The notes under the pieces: model-generated | Told to the model about the DNA's origin: nothing | The model's input: only the letters and a program-made list of their open reading frames with translations | The model's database searches: none | Shown: piece after piece, positions 1 through 7,529 of the stretch | Layout of the letters: each line of letters begins with the position of its first letter | Numbering within the stretch: position 1 is the first letter of the stretch | DNA from: a virus | DNA length: 47,732 nt | Reading direction: 5' to 3' (one strand) | IMG/VR virus record: IMGVR_UViG_3300012964_000001 | Span: 64,001 to 111,732 of that record | Made by a program: the position numbers and the translations under genes

Positions 1-63
1 TTTCAGAGTCCGGTCGTCGTGGCGATACGGCTTCTTTCCAAGGCGAACTTGTGCGGGATTCAT
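1..63 (-). CDS. Start of a gene running off the left edge
   Basis: Only the first 21 codons are present. They begin MNPAQVRLGKKPYRHDDRTL, and the ATG overlaps the stop of the lipoprotein gene upstream in an ATGA arrangement, so it is probably translationally coupled. The fragment is basic and has no signal peptide. It is too short to assign. Its place after a membrane protein and a lipoprotein makes a lysis function possible, but this is inference from position only. Confidence 0.6.
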   Translation of the reverse strand, partial: MNPAQVRLGKKPYRHDDRTLK

Positions 64-449
64 CGGCAGACTCCGTTGTGGCACTTCACCAGCGCGGCTC
101 GGTCCGTGGCGTCAACCCAGCACTGTAGGTCGGCATCACTGAGGGTCGCGTAGCTCGCGTCCTTGAGCTGGTTCACCTGCCGAAGGCACTCGGTAAGGTC
201 GACGCCGCAAAGCATCAGGGCCCGGGCGCAGGCGCGCGCGGTGAGGCTATCAGGGGCCGGAGCCGCACCGCCGGTGAGGTTACCGCCTTGTGCCCCGGTC
301 CCGCCCTCAGGCCCCGGGATGGGCTGGGATCCACCGGTGGGACCCGGGGGCTGCGGAGGATTCGGCTGGCAGCTCGCCCCGGGCAGCGTGGCCACGAGGT
401 ACGCCACCGCAAAGATCAGTCCGACTAGTCGCTTGGTCGAATTCTGCAC
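60..449 (-). CDS. Predicted Cys-rich lipoprotein (possible outer-membrane spanin or surface protein)
   Basis: The 129-residue product begins with a basic N-terminus and a hydrophobic stretch (about residues 8-22). This ends in LPGASC, so Cys27 is a plausible though imperfect lipidation site. A Pro/Gly-rich linker follows (about 28-65), then a compact domain with several Cys residues. I chose the GTG start because AAGGAG lies 6 nt upstream; the TTG six codons earlier has no such site. It follows a multi-spanning membrane protein and a 30-residue single-span peptide in a tight cluster. A lysis accessory (o-spanin-like) or host-envelope protein is plausible. No family is recognised. Confidence 0.65.
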   Translation of the reverse strand: MQNSTKRLVGLIFAVAYLVATLPGASCQPNPPQPPGPTGGSQPIPGPEGGTGAQGGNLTGGAAPAPDSLTARACARALMLCGVDLTECLRQVNQLKDASYATLSDADLQCWVDATDRAALVKCHNGVCR

Positions 450-516
450 GTTTGTCTCCTTCTCCAATCGGTCTCAATCGGGAGCGTTCGGGGCGCGCTT
501 AACTCTTATCTGGCAG

Positions 517-609
517 TCACCGCGTCACCAACCACGCACCGATCACTATCCCGACCCAAAACACCACCACTGCGATCAGGGCCCAGCACAGGATGGCACT
601 GCGCGTCAT
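517..609 (-). CDS. 30-residue single-span membrane peptide
   Basis: The ATG overlaps the stop of the preceding membrane-protein gene as ATGA. The frame encodes a short Met-Thr-Arg start, about 22 hydrophobic residues (ILCWALIAVVVFW and onward) and a Thr-Arg end, which is a textbook single transmembrane helix. The coupling and clean hydrophobic profile support a real gene despite its size. Small single-span peptides in phage lysis cassettes can be holins, antiholins or regulators; which applies here cannot be told from sequence. About 67 nt of non-coding sequence separates it from the next start. Confidence 0.55.
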   Translation of the reverse strand: MTRSAILCWALIAVVVFWVGIVIGAWLVTR

Positions 610-1436
610 GCCGCGGGCTTCCCGCAGCCTAGAGCCACCCAGTCGGTCTTGTAGCCGTCCGCAATGGTACGGGCGAAGATGGCTGCGGCGTCAAGCAGCC
701 CGCCGGCAATCAGTGCCGCGTAGACGGCGGCCTTTGCCTCGTTGTCCTGTTGGAGCAACACCACGATGCCTCCGGCCGTTCCGGCCGCACCAAGCATCCC
801 GGTCGCTAGGGAAGTCCCGAGCCACAGATGCTCGCTCTGGCTGAGGTCTCGGCACTCCTGGGAAGTCGGTTCCGCGAGCTTCAGCGATACCCCAGCGATG
901 CTCGTCAGGCGCGGGCGAGCGCCCTCCAGGGTTCCAGCGCATCCATGATTCAGCATGCCGCCCAAGGCCAATAGGATCAGCAGCCCCGCCGCGGGGGGCG
1001 GAGGGTCCGTGTTGCCGACCACTCCACGCTCGTAGGCTTCGATCTTGACCCGCTCCGCCGCCTTGGCTTCATCGATCATCCGTTCTTCAAGCTTTTTGAT
1101 GCGCTCGGAACGCGCGGTAGAGGACTGCATCGTTGCCAATGCCTGGGACAATAGCACCATCCAGTTCGCACTCGAGGTCACGATGGCCACCAAGAAGGAT
1201 TGTCCGACTGGTTCCCCAGTGAGCGCCATGTTGCAGCCGGCGATCAACGCCATAACGATTGCCGCAATGGCGGTACGCCAAGCGCCTGAAAGCGACCACG
1301 GTAGCCAGGTGGAGTTGGGCGACATAGCGTTCGCCAGCACGCCCAACGCGGCCCAGAGCAGTGTGAGGCCAGCGGTCGTGGGGTCCATTGCGACAAGCGT
1401 TGCTAGCGCAATGAGACAGATGAATTTCGTTACCAT
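606..1436 (-). CDS. Multi-spanning membrane protein, holin candidate
   Basis: The 276-residue product starts at an ATG with AGGAG 7 nt upstream. Hydrophobic segments lie near residues 5-17, 22-37, 53-68, 82-100, 149-162, 204-228 and 236-256, with a charged helix at 105-140. The second half begins with PPPP followed by a hydrophobic stretch ending in GGMLNHGC, which resembles a lipoprotein signal. The gene therefore looks like a holin-like part fused to a second membrane or lipoprotein part. No internal start with a good ribosome site was found to split it. The next gene overlaps its stop. A lysis role is inferred from membrane topology and cluster position; no endolysin is visible in the window. 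Confidence 0.6.
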   Translation of the reverse strand: MVTKFICLIALATLVAMDPTTAGLTLLWAALGVLANAMSPNSTWLPWSLSGAWRTAIAAIVMALIAGCNMALTGEPVGQSFLVAIVTSSANWMVLLSQALATMQSSTARSERIKKLEERMIDEAKAAERVKIEAYERGVVGNTDPPPPAAGLLILLALGGMLNHGCAGTLEGARPRLTSIAGVSLKLAEPTSQECRDLSQSEHLWLGTSLATGMLGAAGTAGGIVVLLQQDNEAKAAVYAALIAGGLLDAAAIFARTIADGYKTDWVALGCGKPAA

Positions 1437-1453
1437 GGTTTGCTCCTGTGTAC

Positions 1454-2143
1454 CTATGATGCGCGAATGATGCGCGTCGTGTTGCCTGAAAAATCGCACG
1501 GTACGACCAGTGCATCTCCGTTGGCGAGCAGCGCAACCGAATTTGCGTGGTCGTGTGAGAACGCCGGGACGACCGCGGGACGCCATCCGGCTATCGCATT
1601 CCACCGCCAAAGCGTGCGTTGGTTGCGGTAGGATGATCCGGGTATCAAGCACATTCCACCCTTGAGATACAAGTCATTTGCGTCGGACCATAGGGTCTCC
1701 CAAATCGCCCCCACCGGCGCGGTATGGGCTTCGACCTCGACCCAAGTGGTACCATCAAACGTCCAATGATCATCGTATACCGCAATAATCTCTCCCGGAG
1801 ACGAGTATCGACCGCCATGAACAACGTGAATCTTGCCGCCGAACACCGGTAGCAGACGTCCAAGTTCAGCGCGCGCAGTGCCCGGGAAATCTGCGAGCTT
1901 GGTGAAGTTGAATCCGCCGTCTAGCGAACGGAAAACGTGCGGAGTGGCTGTGTTTCCGTCTGCCTGACTCGTCTGCCCGAACATGCAATAAATTGCTCCG
2001 TCGAGCACGGCCCACGAGCACTGCCAATGGTCGTTGAATTCTTCCTCACCAGTCGTAGTCTCGACCCAGGTCGCTCCGTCCGTGGTACGGAATAACCGAG
2101 ACCCAGTGTCGTTGCAGACCCCGGCGTACATGTACTCAGTCAT
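1454..2143 (-). CDS. Beta-propeller (BNR/Asp-box) tail-fibre segment
   Basis: The 229-residue product carries Asp-box-like repeats, LFRTTDGATW near the start and VFRSLDGGFNF about 50 residues on, as in sialidase-type beta-propellers that bind or cleave glycans. It begins 6 nt after the stop of the preceding fibre frame, with only a weak GGA ribosome site. That preceding frame ends in another Asp-box repeat (HRSDDNGRTW), so the propeller appears continuous across the stop. The two frames are related by -1. This may be a coupled second gene, a recoding site or an indel. The likely role is receptor binding at the tail. Confidence 0.7.
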   Translation of the reverse strand: MTEYMYAGVCNDTGSRLFRTTDGATWVETTTGEEEFNDHWQCSWAVLDGAIYCMFGQTSQADGNTATPHVFRSLDGGFNFTKLADFPGTARAELGRLLPVFGGKIHVVHGGRYSSPGEIIAVYDDHWTFDGTTWVEVEAHTAPVGAIWETLWSDANDLYLKGGMCLIPGSSYRNQRTLWRWNAIAGWRPAVVPAFSHDHANSVALLANGDALVVPCDFSGNTTRIIRAS

Positions 2144-2148
2144 TCGGT

Positions 2149-3606
2149 TTATCCGATCGTCAACGCGAACCCAGCCACGCCATCGGAGGCCACGAACGGC
2201 ACTATCTGGGTGATTTGCTGCCAAGTTCGCCCATTGTCGTCCGAGCGGTGCACGTCATTGTTTGGGATCGACCGCAGGACCGCTCCGCCCAAGACCCAAT
2301 TTGCGCCTTGGAACCGGCACGCTCCAGCGTCATCCTTGTAGGTCCAAGGCGCTCGGTGCGGGTAGGTCAAAATCTCGACGCCGTCGTGCGTGACGTAGCG
2401 CTCGACGGCGGATGCTCCACCGGACCGACCGATCATGGCCAGTGCTTTTTGCACGAGTGCCGCCTCGTTAAGCGCGGAGTCGAACACGGCCCATTCGCGC
2501 GCTGCCACCGAGTTGCCACCGAATCTCACGCTCGCAATCGTTCCGGTAGAGACGGCTGACGGACCCGCTACCAGTTCGACTCCGTCTGTGCAATCATAGA
2601 TCGACACGCTACCACCGGAGCGCACTGCCGCGACCACTCTCCAGCACTCGTAAGGATATCGCACGTCGTCAGCCGCCTTCGCTCCGGTCACGCCGAGTAC
2701 ACCGGCATAGACGTGCGGCGCCGAATCGGACCCGGAAGCATCCACCCCAATCGTAAAACCGTTCCCGGCTGATGCAACGGCTTCGAACCACTGATCGGGA
2801 AGACCCTGCATCCAAAGCACCCGGACCAGTCCCATGACCGTCACCGGAGCATCACCACTCAGCGCCGCATTAAGCGCCGCGTACTCTCCCCCAACGTGCT
2901 TGTGGTCGTATCCGTCGGCAGACCAGAGTATTGCCCGCGCAGGTACCCAACAGGGGAACTGCGAAGTCCCATCGGCAGCCTGGTAGAGTGGCGCGTCTGC
3001 CAACGTTTCGGTCAGGTGGTAGGCATTGCCACTCACGTCCGCAACGGTCAGCGCATGATCCTGCAAGACTACCGGCACGTTCGGCACCGGGCACAAGTAC
3101 CAACCTTTGGTCGGGTCGTTCGGTGAGTGGCCCCATTCGACCTCGTCGCCCAGCGTGAACAGAACGCCTTCTCGAATCGCATAGCCGTTGCAAACCCAGA
3201 ACTTGTATTGCGACCACCCAACAGTCAGCTCGGTATGTATCCAGTGAACCGAATCCGGGCCATAATTGTCGGCGCTGAGTTTGGTAATCGACCCGTCTCC
3301 GTTGAACCGACAGATGGGCACACCGGACGAAGAGTTCAGATAGAGGCATCGATCCCCAATCGACTTGCCACAGAACTCAAGGACAAGAGCTCCACGAGCG
3401 AAGTTCGTCGCCACGCTGATCGAGTCGATTCTCGGGTACGATCCGCCCTCGTTTTCGAGCACTCGCGTGGCCGTGGTGCCGCTGTAAGGGTCGACAAATC
3501 CGGCAGCCGCCGTACACCCTGAGGTCGTCCAGAGCGCGAAGTCCGGAACCGATGCTACCGTGCGCTCAGCGTTCTCCGCTGACCAATGGGCCAGCGGAAT
3601 TATGCT
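2149..3606 (-). CDS. Tail-fibre extension frame, probably reached by -1 frameshift
   Basis: This frame continues from the slippery site at the end of the upstream fibre gene. It reads SIIPLAHWSAENAERTV and onward for 485 codons. Coding character is clear from the first codons, yet there is no ATG, GTG or TTG before the GTG at 3462, which is 48 codons in and has no ribosome site. The start of the segment (FALWTTSG, GFVDPYSGTTATRVLENE) resembles the carbohydrate-binding-like beta-sandwich of the upstream product. The middle is a lectin/concanavalin-like region and the end is an Asp-box strand. Read through the frameshift, the fusion would be about 753 residues. Confidence 0.7.
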   Translation of the reverse strand, partial: SIIPLAHWSAENAERTVASVPDFALWTTSGCTAAAGFVDPYSGTTATRVLENEGGSYPRIDSISVATNFARGALVLEFCGKSIGDRCLYLNSSSGVPICRFNGDGSITKLSADNYGPDSVHWIHTELTVGWSQYKFWVCNGYAIREGVLFTLGDEVEWGHSPNDPTKGWYLCPVPNVPVVLQDHALTVADVSGNAYHLTETLADAPLYQAADGTSQFPCWVPARAILWSADGYDHKHVGGEYAALNAALSGDAPVTVMGLVRVLWMQGLPDQWFEAVASAGNGFTIGVDASGSDSAPHVYAGVLGVTGAKAADDVRYPYECWRVVAAVRSGGSVSIYDCTDGVELVAGPSAVSTGTIASVRFGGNSVAAREWAVFDSALNEAALVQKALAMIGRSGGASAVERYVTHDGVEILTYPHRAPWTYKDDAGACRFQGANWVLGGAVLRSIPNNDVHRSDDNGRTWQQITQIVPFVASDGVAGFALTIG

Positions 3607-3612
3607 AAAAAA
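3575..3612 (-). promoter_or_regulatory. Programmed -1 frameshift signal in a tail-fibre gene
   Basis: On the minus strand the zero frame reads GGT TTT TTA GCA TAA. It contains the canonical slippery heptamer T TTT TTA (3606-3612) two codons before the stop. A 7-nt spacer leads to an inverted repeat at 3575-3598, with arms TCCGCTGGCC and GGTCAGCGGA and loop CATT: 10 pairs, one of them G-U. Heptamer, spacer and stem match the known architecture of -1 recoding signals. The -1 frame is open for 485 codons. Confidence 0.75.
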
Positions 3613-4409
3613 CCGTCACACTGATAGAGGTAGATCACCTCAGTCCCATTGGTTGGGAAGTTGTCCGCAACTTCCGTCGTACAGATCCCAATGTGCGCCA
3701 CGTCCCCAGTGAGCCCCGCCGTCCAAAACAGCCACCAATCCGGGTCTTTGGACGATCGAATCGCCCCACCGGGAAGGCTGCCTGAGCCGTGTGTCACTTG
3801 GCCCGTGTACGTATTGAGCCGGTTGTAGGTCGCGCTCGCGCTGCGAATCCTAGCGTAGCCCGCGTCCGCATGAACGCGAACCATGATGCCCTCTAGTCCC
3901 GTCCCAGCGTTGGTGCAGAATCCGTACTGCCCCGCGGAAACTCCTGCTGCCACCTTTTCCGCGGTGTAGGTGCCTTCAGGGTCCGTCACGTCCGTCGTGT
4001 TGGCGTACACTGTCCCGACAAGAAAACCATGGGGCCACGTTTCAAAAGCGTTGGCGCCGTACTCGAGTGCGACCGGCGTCATCCCAGGGATCACAACCAG
4101 ATTCCAGGGGACGCCGACCAGGCTCACGCCGCCCGCCTCCGACCAAGCCCAGGCGTAGAGCGTGATTGCCCCCGAGAGGGCCGTCGTGTGCATGCGCGGC
4201 TGGCCCGCGAGCGTCCACGTCTCATCGTGTGTCGGCTGCGCAGCGCTCTCAGTGACCGTCCACTGTTCAGCGTCGGCGGATAGCGTCGCTGTGCATTCGA
4301 CTGTCTCGTCGGAGAGCTCGGCAGCGGCGAAGGCGTCGACCGTAGGAAGCGGGGCTGAGGCTCCGCCGCTTCCTCCTAGCCCGAATCTGAATCCGAATCC
4401 AAAACCCAT
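3600..4409 (-). CDS. Tail fibre/adhesin, zero-frame product
   Basis: The 269-residue product begins with a Gly/Phe-rich tip (MGFGFGFRFGLGGSGG). An Ig-like beta domain follows (about 25-105), then a beta-sandwich region (about 110-265) with aromatic-rich strands such as PDWWLFW, typical of carbohydrate-binding-like folds. A GCGAGG ribosome site lies 5 nt from the ATG. It ends CDGFLA followed by TAA, with a slippery T TTT TTA just before the stop, so it is probably made in two lengths. It follows a beta-helix fibre gene. The role is inferred to be receptor recognition; no close named family is recognised. Confidence 0.7.
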   Translation of the reverse strand: MGFGFGFRFGLGGSGGASAPLPTVDAFAAAELSDETVECTATLSADAEQWTVTESAAQPTHDETWTLAGQPRMHTTALSGAITLYAWAWSEAGGVSLVGVPWNLVVIPGMTPVALEYGANAFETWPHGFLVGTVYANTTDVTDPEGTYTAEKVAAGVSAGQYGFCTNAGTGLEGIMVRVHADAGYARIRSASATYNRLNTYTGQVTHGSGSLPGGAIRSSKDPDWWLFWTAGLTGDVAHIGICTTEVADNFPTNGTEVIYLYQCDGFLA

Positions 4410-4436
4410 GGTGACCTCGCTACAACCAGCGTGGCG

Positions 4437-6236
4437 TCATATAGTGCGTAGTTCTATCGTCCTGTCGAAGTCAATGGTAGCCCGAGCCTTGCACGCGACT
4501 CCCGCTGGGCGCGTGATACTGACGGTTAGTACGTTATCATCCACCGCAACGTCCATCGTCGGTTCAAAGCCTGCGGGTAGCCTCGAGTAGTCCGGCACCG
4601 GTGTCGTGTTCAAGGATAAGGTGGCGTCGCCGTCACCATCGGTCGTCACTATGACATCAAGCGCGCAGCTAATTGACCCCTCTTCGGTAACGCTCCACAC
4701 GTGCACATCGATGTTGATCGGAGCCAAAAAGCGTTTTGATGCGGGGAATCCCGTCACGGTCCAGGTCGCTACCGCGATCGGCGCATCGGTACTCAGACTG
4801 ACGTCAGTCCATGGACTCGGTCCCACGATGCCGGCCTGTACCAGTTCGTTCCAGTACGGATACTGGGACCACGACATTGCGTCATAGACCGGGTATTGCG
4901 ATACCGCAAAGTCTCCTAGCGCTCCGGTTATACTGGGTAACGATGGTCCTCCGGCAACCAACACCATACGTGAGCCTTCCGCAAAAAACGCGCCAAGGTG
5001 AAGATTTCCCTTCCCCATGATGCGACCGACGGCGCGCACTGTAATGTTGGCAGTGGGAGTTAGATTAATGGCGGGCTCACCGATAGGCGCATCCCATACC
5101 CCAAGTGGTACATAGAACGAACAAGTTCCCAAAATACTCAGGGTGGTTGATTGGATGATTGAATAGAGTAAATTGCATACACTTACACTAAACCCCAGTC
5201 CCCCAATTATTGCAGACGTATACACCCCGACGGGTATCTGAAATCCTTGCACATTCACAAACCCTGTTGGTACAAAACAGGATCCGTAGACATTAATATT
5301 TGCGAGTCCAGCTTGTAGCCTACAGGCCAATATCGATGGTCCGCCTCCGGAATCAACAAGGCCAGTGAGGGCAATATTCGGCAGCGCACAATTCCGAAGC
5401 TGGCCTCGGTTCCATAGTCGGGTACCCGTGATGTAAGTCAGTGCAGGAAGATCCTCAACTACTACTTCGTCGCCAGCTTCCCACGGAGTGCTTGCTTCTG
5501 TTCCGACTGCTTCGGGAATGAGTACTACGGGCCAGCTAATCCGCGCGACATTGAGGCCGAGACTATTTGGATTGGCTTTGACGATCCAACAATAAGCGTA
5601 CTGCCGAGGACCCGACGTGATACGGACTCGTTTACCGATATAGGGCGTCATATCTGAGACGCCAGAGAGCGTAAGTAAGAACCACTCATTGTCTAGGTCC
5701 GACAGCGCTGTGTAGGTGCCGACAACAGTCGTCAAAACCGTCGTTGTCGCCAGACGCCCATCAATCGCCAAAATCGATCCGACCGCAAGGTTGGCGGTTT
5801 CCGCTAGTACAGCGCCACCGGCAAGCAGATAGATAAACGTGTTCTGAGCGATAATCGTTCCACGTAGGCGTCGGGTGACCTCTTTGATGGTACGCAGTGG
5901 CGAACCCAGCGTACCCAGAGCTTCGTCGTCGCCGGTGCTCGGATGAACGTACCACTCAGTTTGGATCGCCCACGGATTGGCCTTGTCGAGCGACATGGAC
6001 TGCCGCATCCACTTACGGCCCGCTTCGGAGCTCGCCACAACCTCTTCGTCGACTGCGGCAGCAGCGGTCGTTTCGAGCACAAACAGGCACTTGATCGTTG
6101 CGACCCGGACAACATTTCCGTCGGGCCAGAGTGCAGTCGGCAGTGCGGTCAACGCAGCCAGGTTCTCGACCTGGTACTCATGGAACCCGTATCCTTGGCC
6201 GATGCGTTCAACGTCGCCTGTGAATCGGACTGCCAT
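4437..6236 (-). CDS. Beta-helix tail fibre
   Basis: The 599-residue protein has an N-terminal segment ending in a Trp-rich boundary. A right-handed beta-helix-like region follows, opening with WYVHPSTGDDEALGT and a proximal strand series. This block is clearly paralogous to the central part of the 985-residue collagen-like fibre, which has YINASTGNDENLGT at the matching place and a shared GVSxxxPYI and VARxSWW pattern. The C-terminus is a separate beta domain. GGAG lies 9 nt before the ATG. Nucleotides about 5101-5280 inside the gene are much more A+T rich than their surroundings, suggesting mosaic origin. It probably forms a receptor-binding or depolymerase fibre; no catalytic site was recognised. 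Confidence 0.7.
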   Translation of the reverse strand: MAVRFTGDVERIGQGYGFHEYQVENLAALTALPTALWPDGNVVRVATIKCLFVLETTAAAAVDEEVVASSEAGRKWMRQSMSLDKANPWAIQTEWYVHPSTGDDEALGTLGSPLRTIKEVTRRLRGTIIAQNTFIYLLAGGAVLAETANLAVGSILAIDGRLATTTVLTTVVGTYTALSDLDNEWFLLTLSGVSDMTPYIGKRVRITSGPRQYAYCWIVKANPNSLGLNVARISWPVVLIPEAVGTEASTPWEAGDEVVVEDLPALTYITGTRLWNRGQLRNCALPNIALTGLVDSGGGPSILACRLQAGLANINVYGSCFVPTGFVNVQGFQIPVGVYTSAIIGGLGFSVSVCNLLYSIIQSTTLSILGTCSFYVPLGVWDAPIGEPAINLTPTANITVRAVGRIMGKGNLHLGAFFAEGSRMVLVAGGPSLPSITGALGDFAVSQYPVYDAMSWSQYPYWNELVQAGIVGPSPWTDVSLSTDAPIAVATWTVTGFPASKRFLAPINIDVHVWSVTEEGSISCALDVIVTTDGDGDATLSLNTTPVPDYSRLPAGFEPTMDVAVDDNVLTVSITRPAGVACKARATIDFDRTIELRTI

Positions 6237-6239
6237 GTT

Positions 6240-7529
6240 TTAGATCTCCAAAACTCCGTGAGGTCGCGTCCCTCCGTCCTTCAGCGCGATCAAGTCGGCT
6301 CGGACGTAGGGAATGCAGTTGTCCTGGTGCCACTGACTGGGCCAGCAGTTCTCCAGCAAAGCTGGCATGAAGCGCACGGTCGTGTTGTCGATGTACTGGG
6401 CTTGCTGGGACCGCGTGACGTACCAGAAAGCATTACGGTTCCAGCGCGACACATGCGTCGGGTCCTGGTCGGCGCCCATGCCGGCCTCGCCATTCGGTCC
6501 CGTAGTGCTGGGGGTCTGCGACAAGAGATAGCCGCCATGGCGAAGCACGCGGTGAATCTCCCGGAGCGAATGCATCTTGTCGGCGATGTGTTCGAGGAAA
6601 TCGAAGGCTCGCACCACACCGACCTCTCCGTCTTCGAAGGGGTAGCGTGCATTCAGGTCCGCAACGACTCCGGGTCCCGTCTGGTCCACCGCCGTGTAGC
6701 CCTTGGGGCATCCGAAGCGGCCCCCTAAGTCGATCATCTTCCAGCCCGCCCGACGCGCTTCGGCTTCGACCATCGAGTACAGGTAGGTCCGCTGAATGCG
6801 CCGCGTGTTCTGCTGGATCTCTCCGTTACGCTTGATCCAAGCGTTCTCTCCATGCACTCGGTAGAGGTAGCCGCATCGATCAATGTGGTAGAAAGGACCG
6901 ACCAAAAAGAGCCGGCACATCAGATCCTGATCGTCCAGGACCGAGAGGCTTTCGTTGTAGCCTCCAGCTGCGTCGTATGCAGAGCGCCGAAACGCCCGAA
7001 TGTGGTTCGGCGCGTACCAGATCAGGCTCGCGTGGTAGGCCGTCGGCGGAGGAGCCAAGATCTCCAGGTAGCGGCGTCCCTGATGCGCAAACTCCAAGTA
7101 CTCCCAACCATTCGTTGTACCGTAGGTGCGTGGGGACCCATCGGAGTCGTTGAATTCCGCGCAGTTCGAATAGACGAGCGAGATATCGGGGTGATCGTCG
7201 AATGCAGCTCCAACATCTTCGAGAATCCGCGGCATCAGCAGATCGTCGTGGTCGACCTCGACGAGCGCCTCTCCGGTGCAGGCTTTGCACGCCACGGACT
7301 TCAGAGTTCCGATCTTTGCCTTGCCATCGGAGCTCAGCGCTAGGTCTGATGGGGCTTCGATGAGGCGCACGCGGCTATCCGCGAGCATCTCGTCCGGGAA
7401 GGCGTCGCGTTTCGCTTCGCCATTGAGCAATACGACCCACTCGTGCCAGGTCTGAAAGCGGAGCGAAGCGTAGAGCTCCGCCATCCACCGCGGGTCGTGG
7501 GTGGCTGTGAACAGCGACAGCGTCGTCAT
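6240..7529 (-). CDS. Glycosyltransferase family 2 / SAM methyltransferase fusion
   Basis: Of 429 residues, about 1-235 form a GT-A glycosyltransferase. It begins with the TLSLFTATHD strand, has the metal-binding DHDD motif at 93-96 and the acceptor-side GGYNESLSVLDDQD at 189-202. Residues about 262-400 resemble a class I methyltransferase: the MIDLGG glycine strand at 265-270, then FDFLEHI and EIHRVLRHGGYL, a pattern common in family-11-type methyltransferases. It overlaps the stop of the collagen-like fibre gene (TGATG) and precedes a fibre gene, so it is co-expressed with adhesins. It may modify virion fibres or host surface glycans; the substrate is unknown. Confidence 0.85.
   Translation of the reverse strand: MTTLSLFTATHDPRWMAELYASLRFQTWHEWVVLLNGEAKRDAFPDEMLADSRVRLIEAPSDLALSSDGKAKIGTLKSVACKACTGEALVEVDHDDLLMPRILEDVGAAFDDHPDISLVYSNCAEFNDSDGSPRTYGTTNGWEYLEFAHQGRRYLEILAPPPTAYHASLIWYAPNHIRAFRRSAYDAAGGYNESLSVLDDQDLMCRLFLVGPFYHIDRCGYLYRVHGENAWIKRNGEIQQNTRRIQRTYLYSMVEAEARRAGWKMIDLGGRFGCPKGYTAVDQTGPGVVADLNARYPFEDGEVGVVRAFDFLEHIADKMHSLREIHRVLRHGGYLLSQTPSTTGPNGEAGMGADQDPTHVSRWNRNAFWYVTRSQQAQYIDNTTVRFMPALLENCWPSQWHQDNCIPYVRADLIALKDGGTRPHGVLEI

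Noticed and set aside
2149-2224. Second programmed -1 slippery site at the propeller break
   Set aside because: No X XXY YYZ heptamer was found in the zero frame of the overlap, so only a split or coupled gene is reported.
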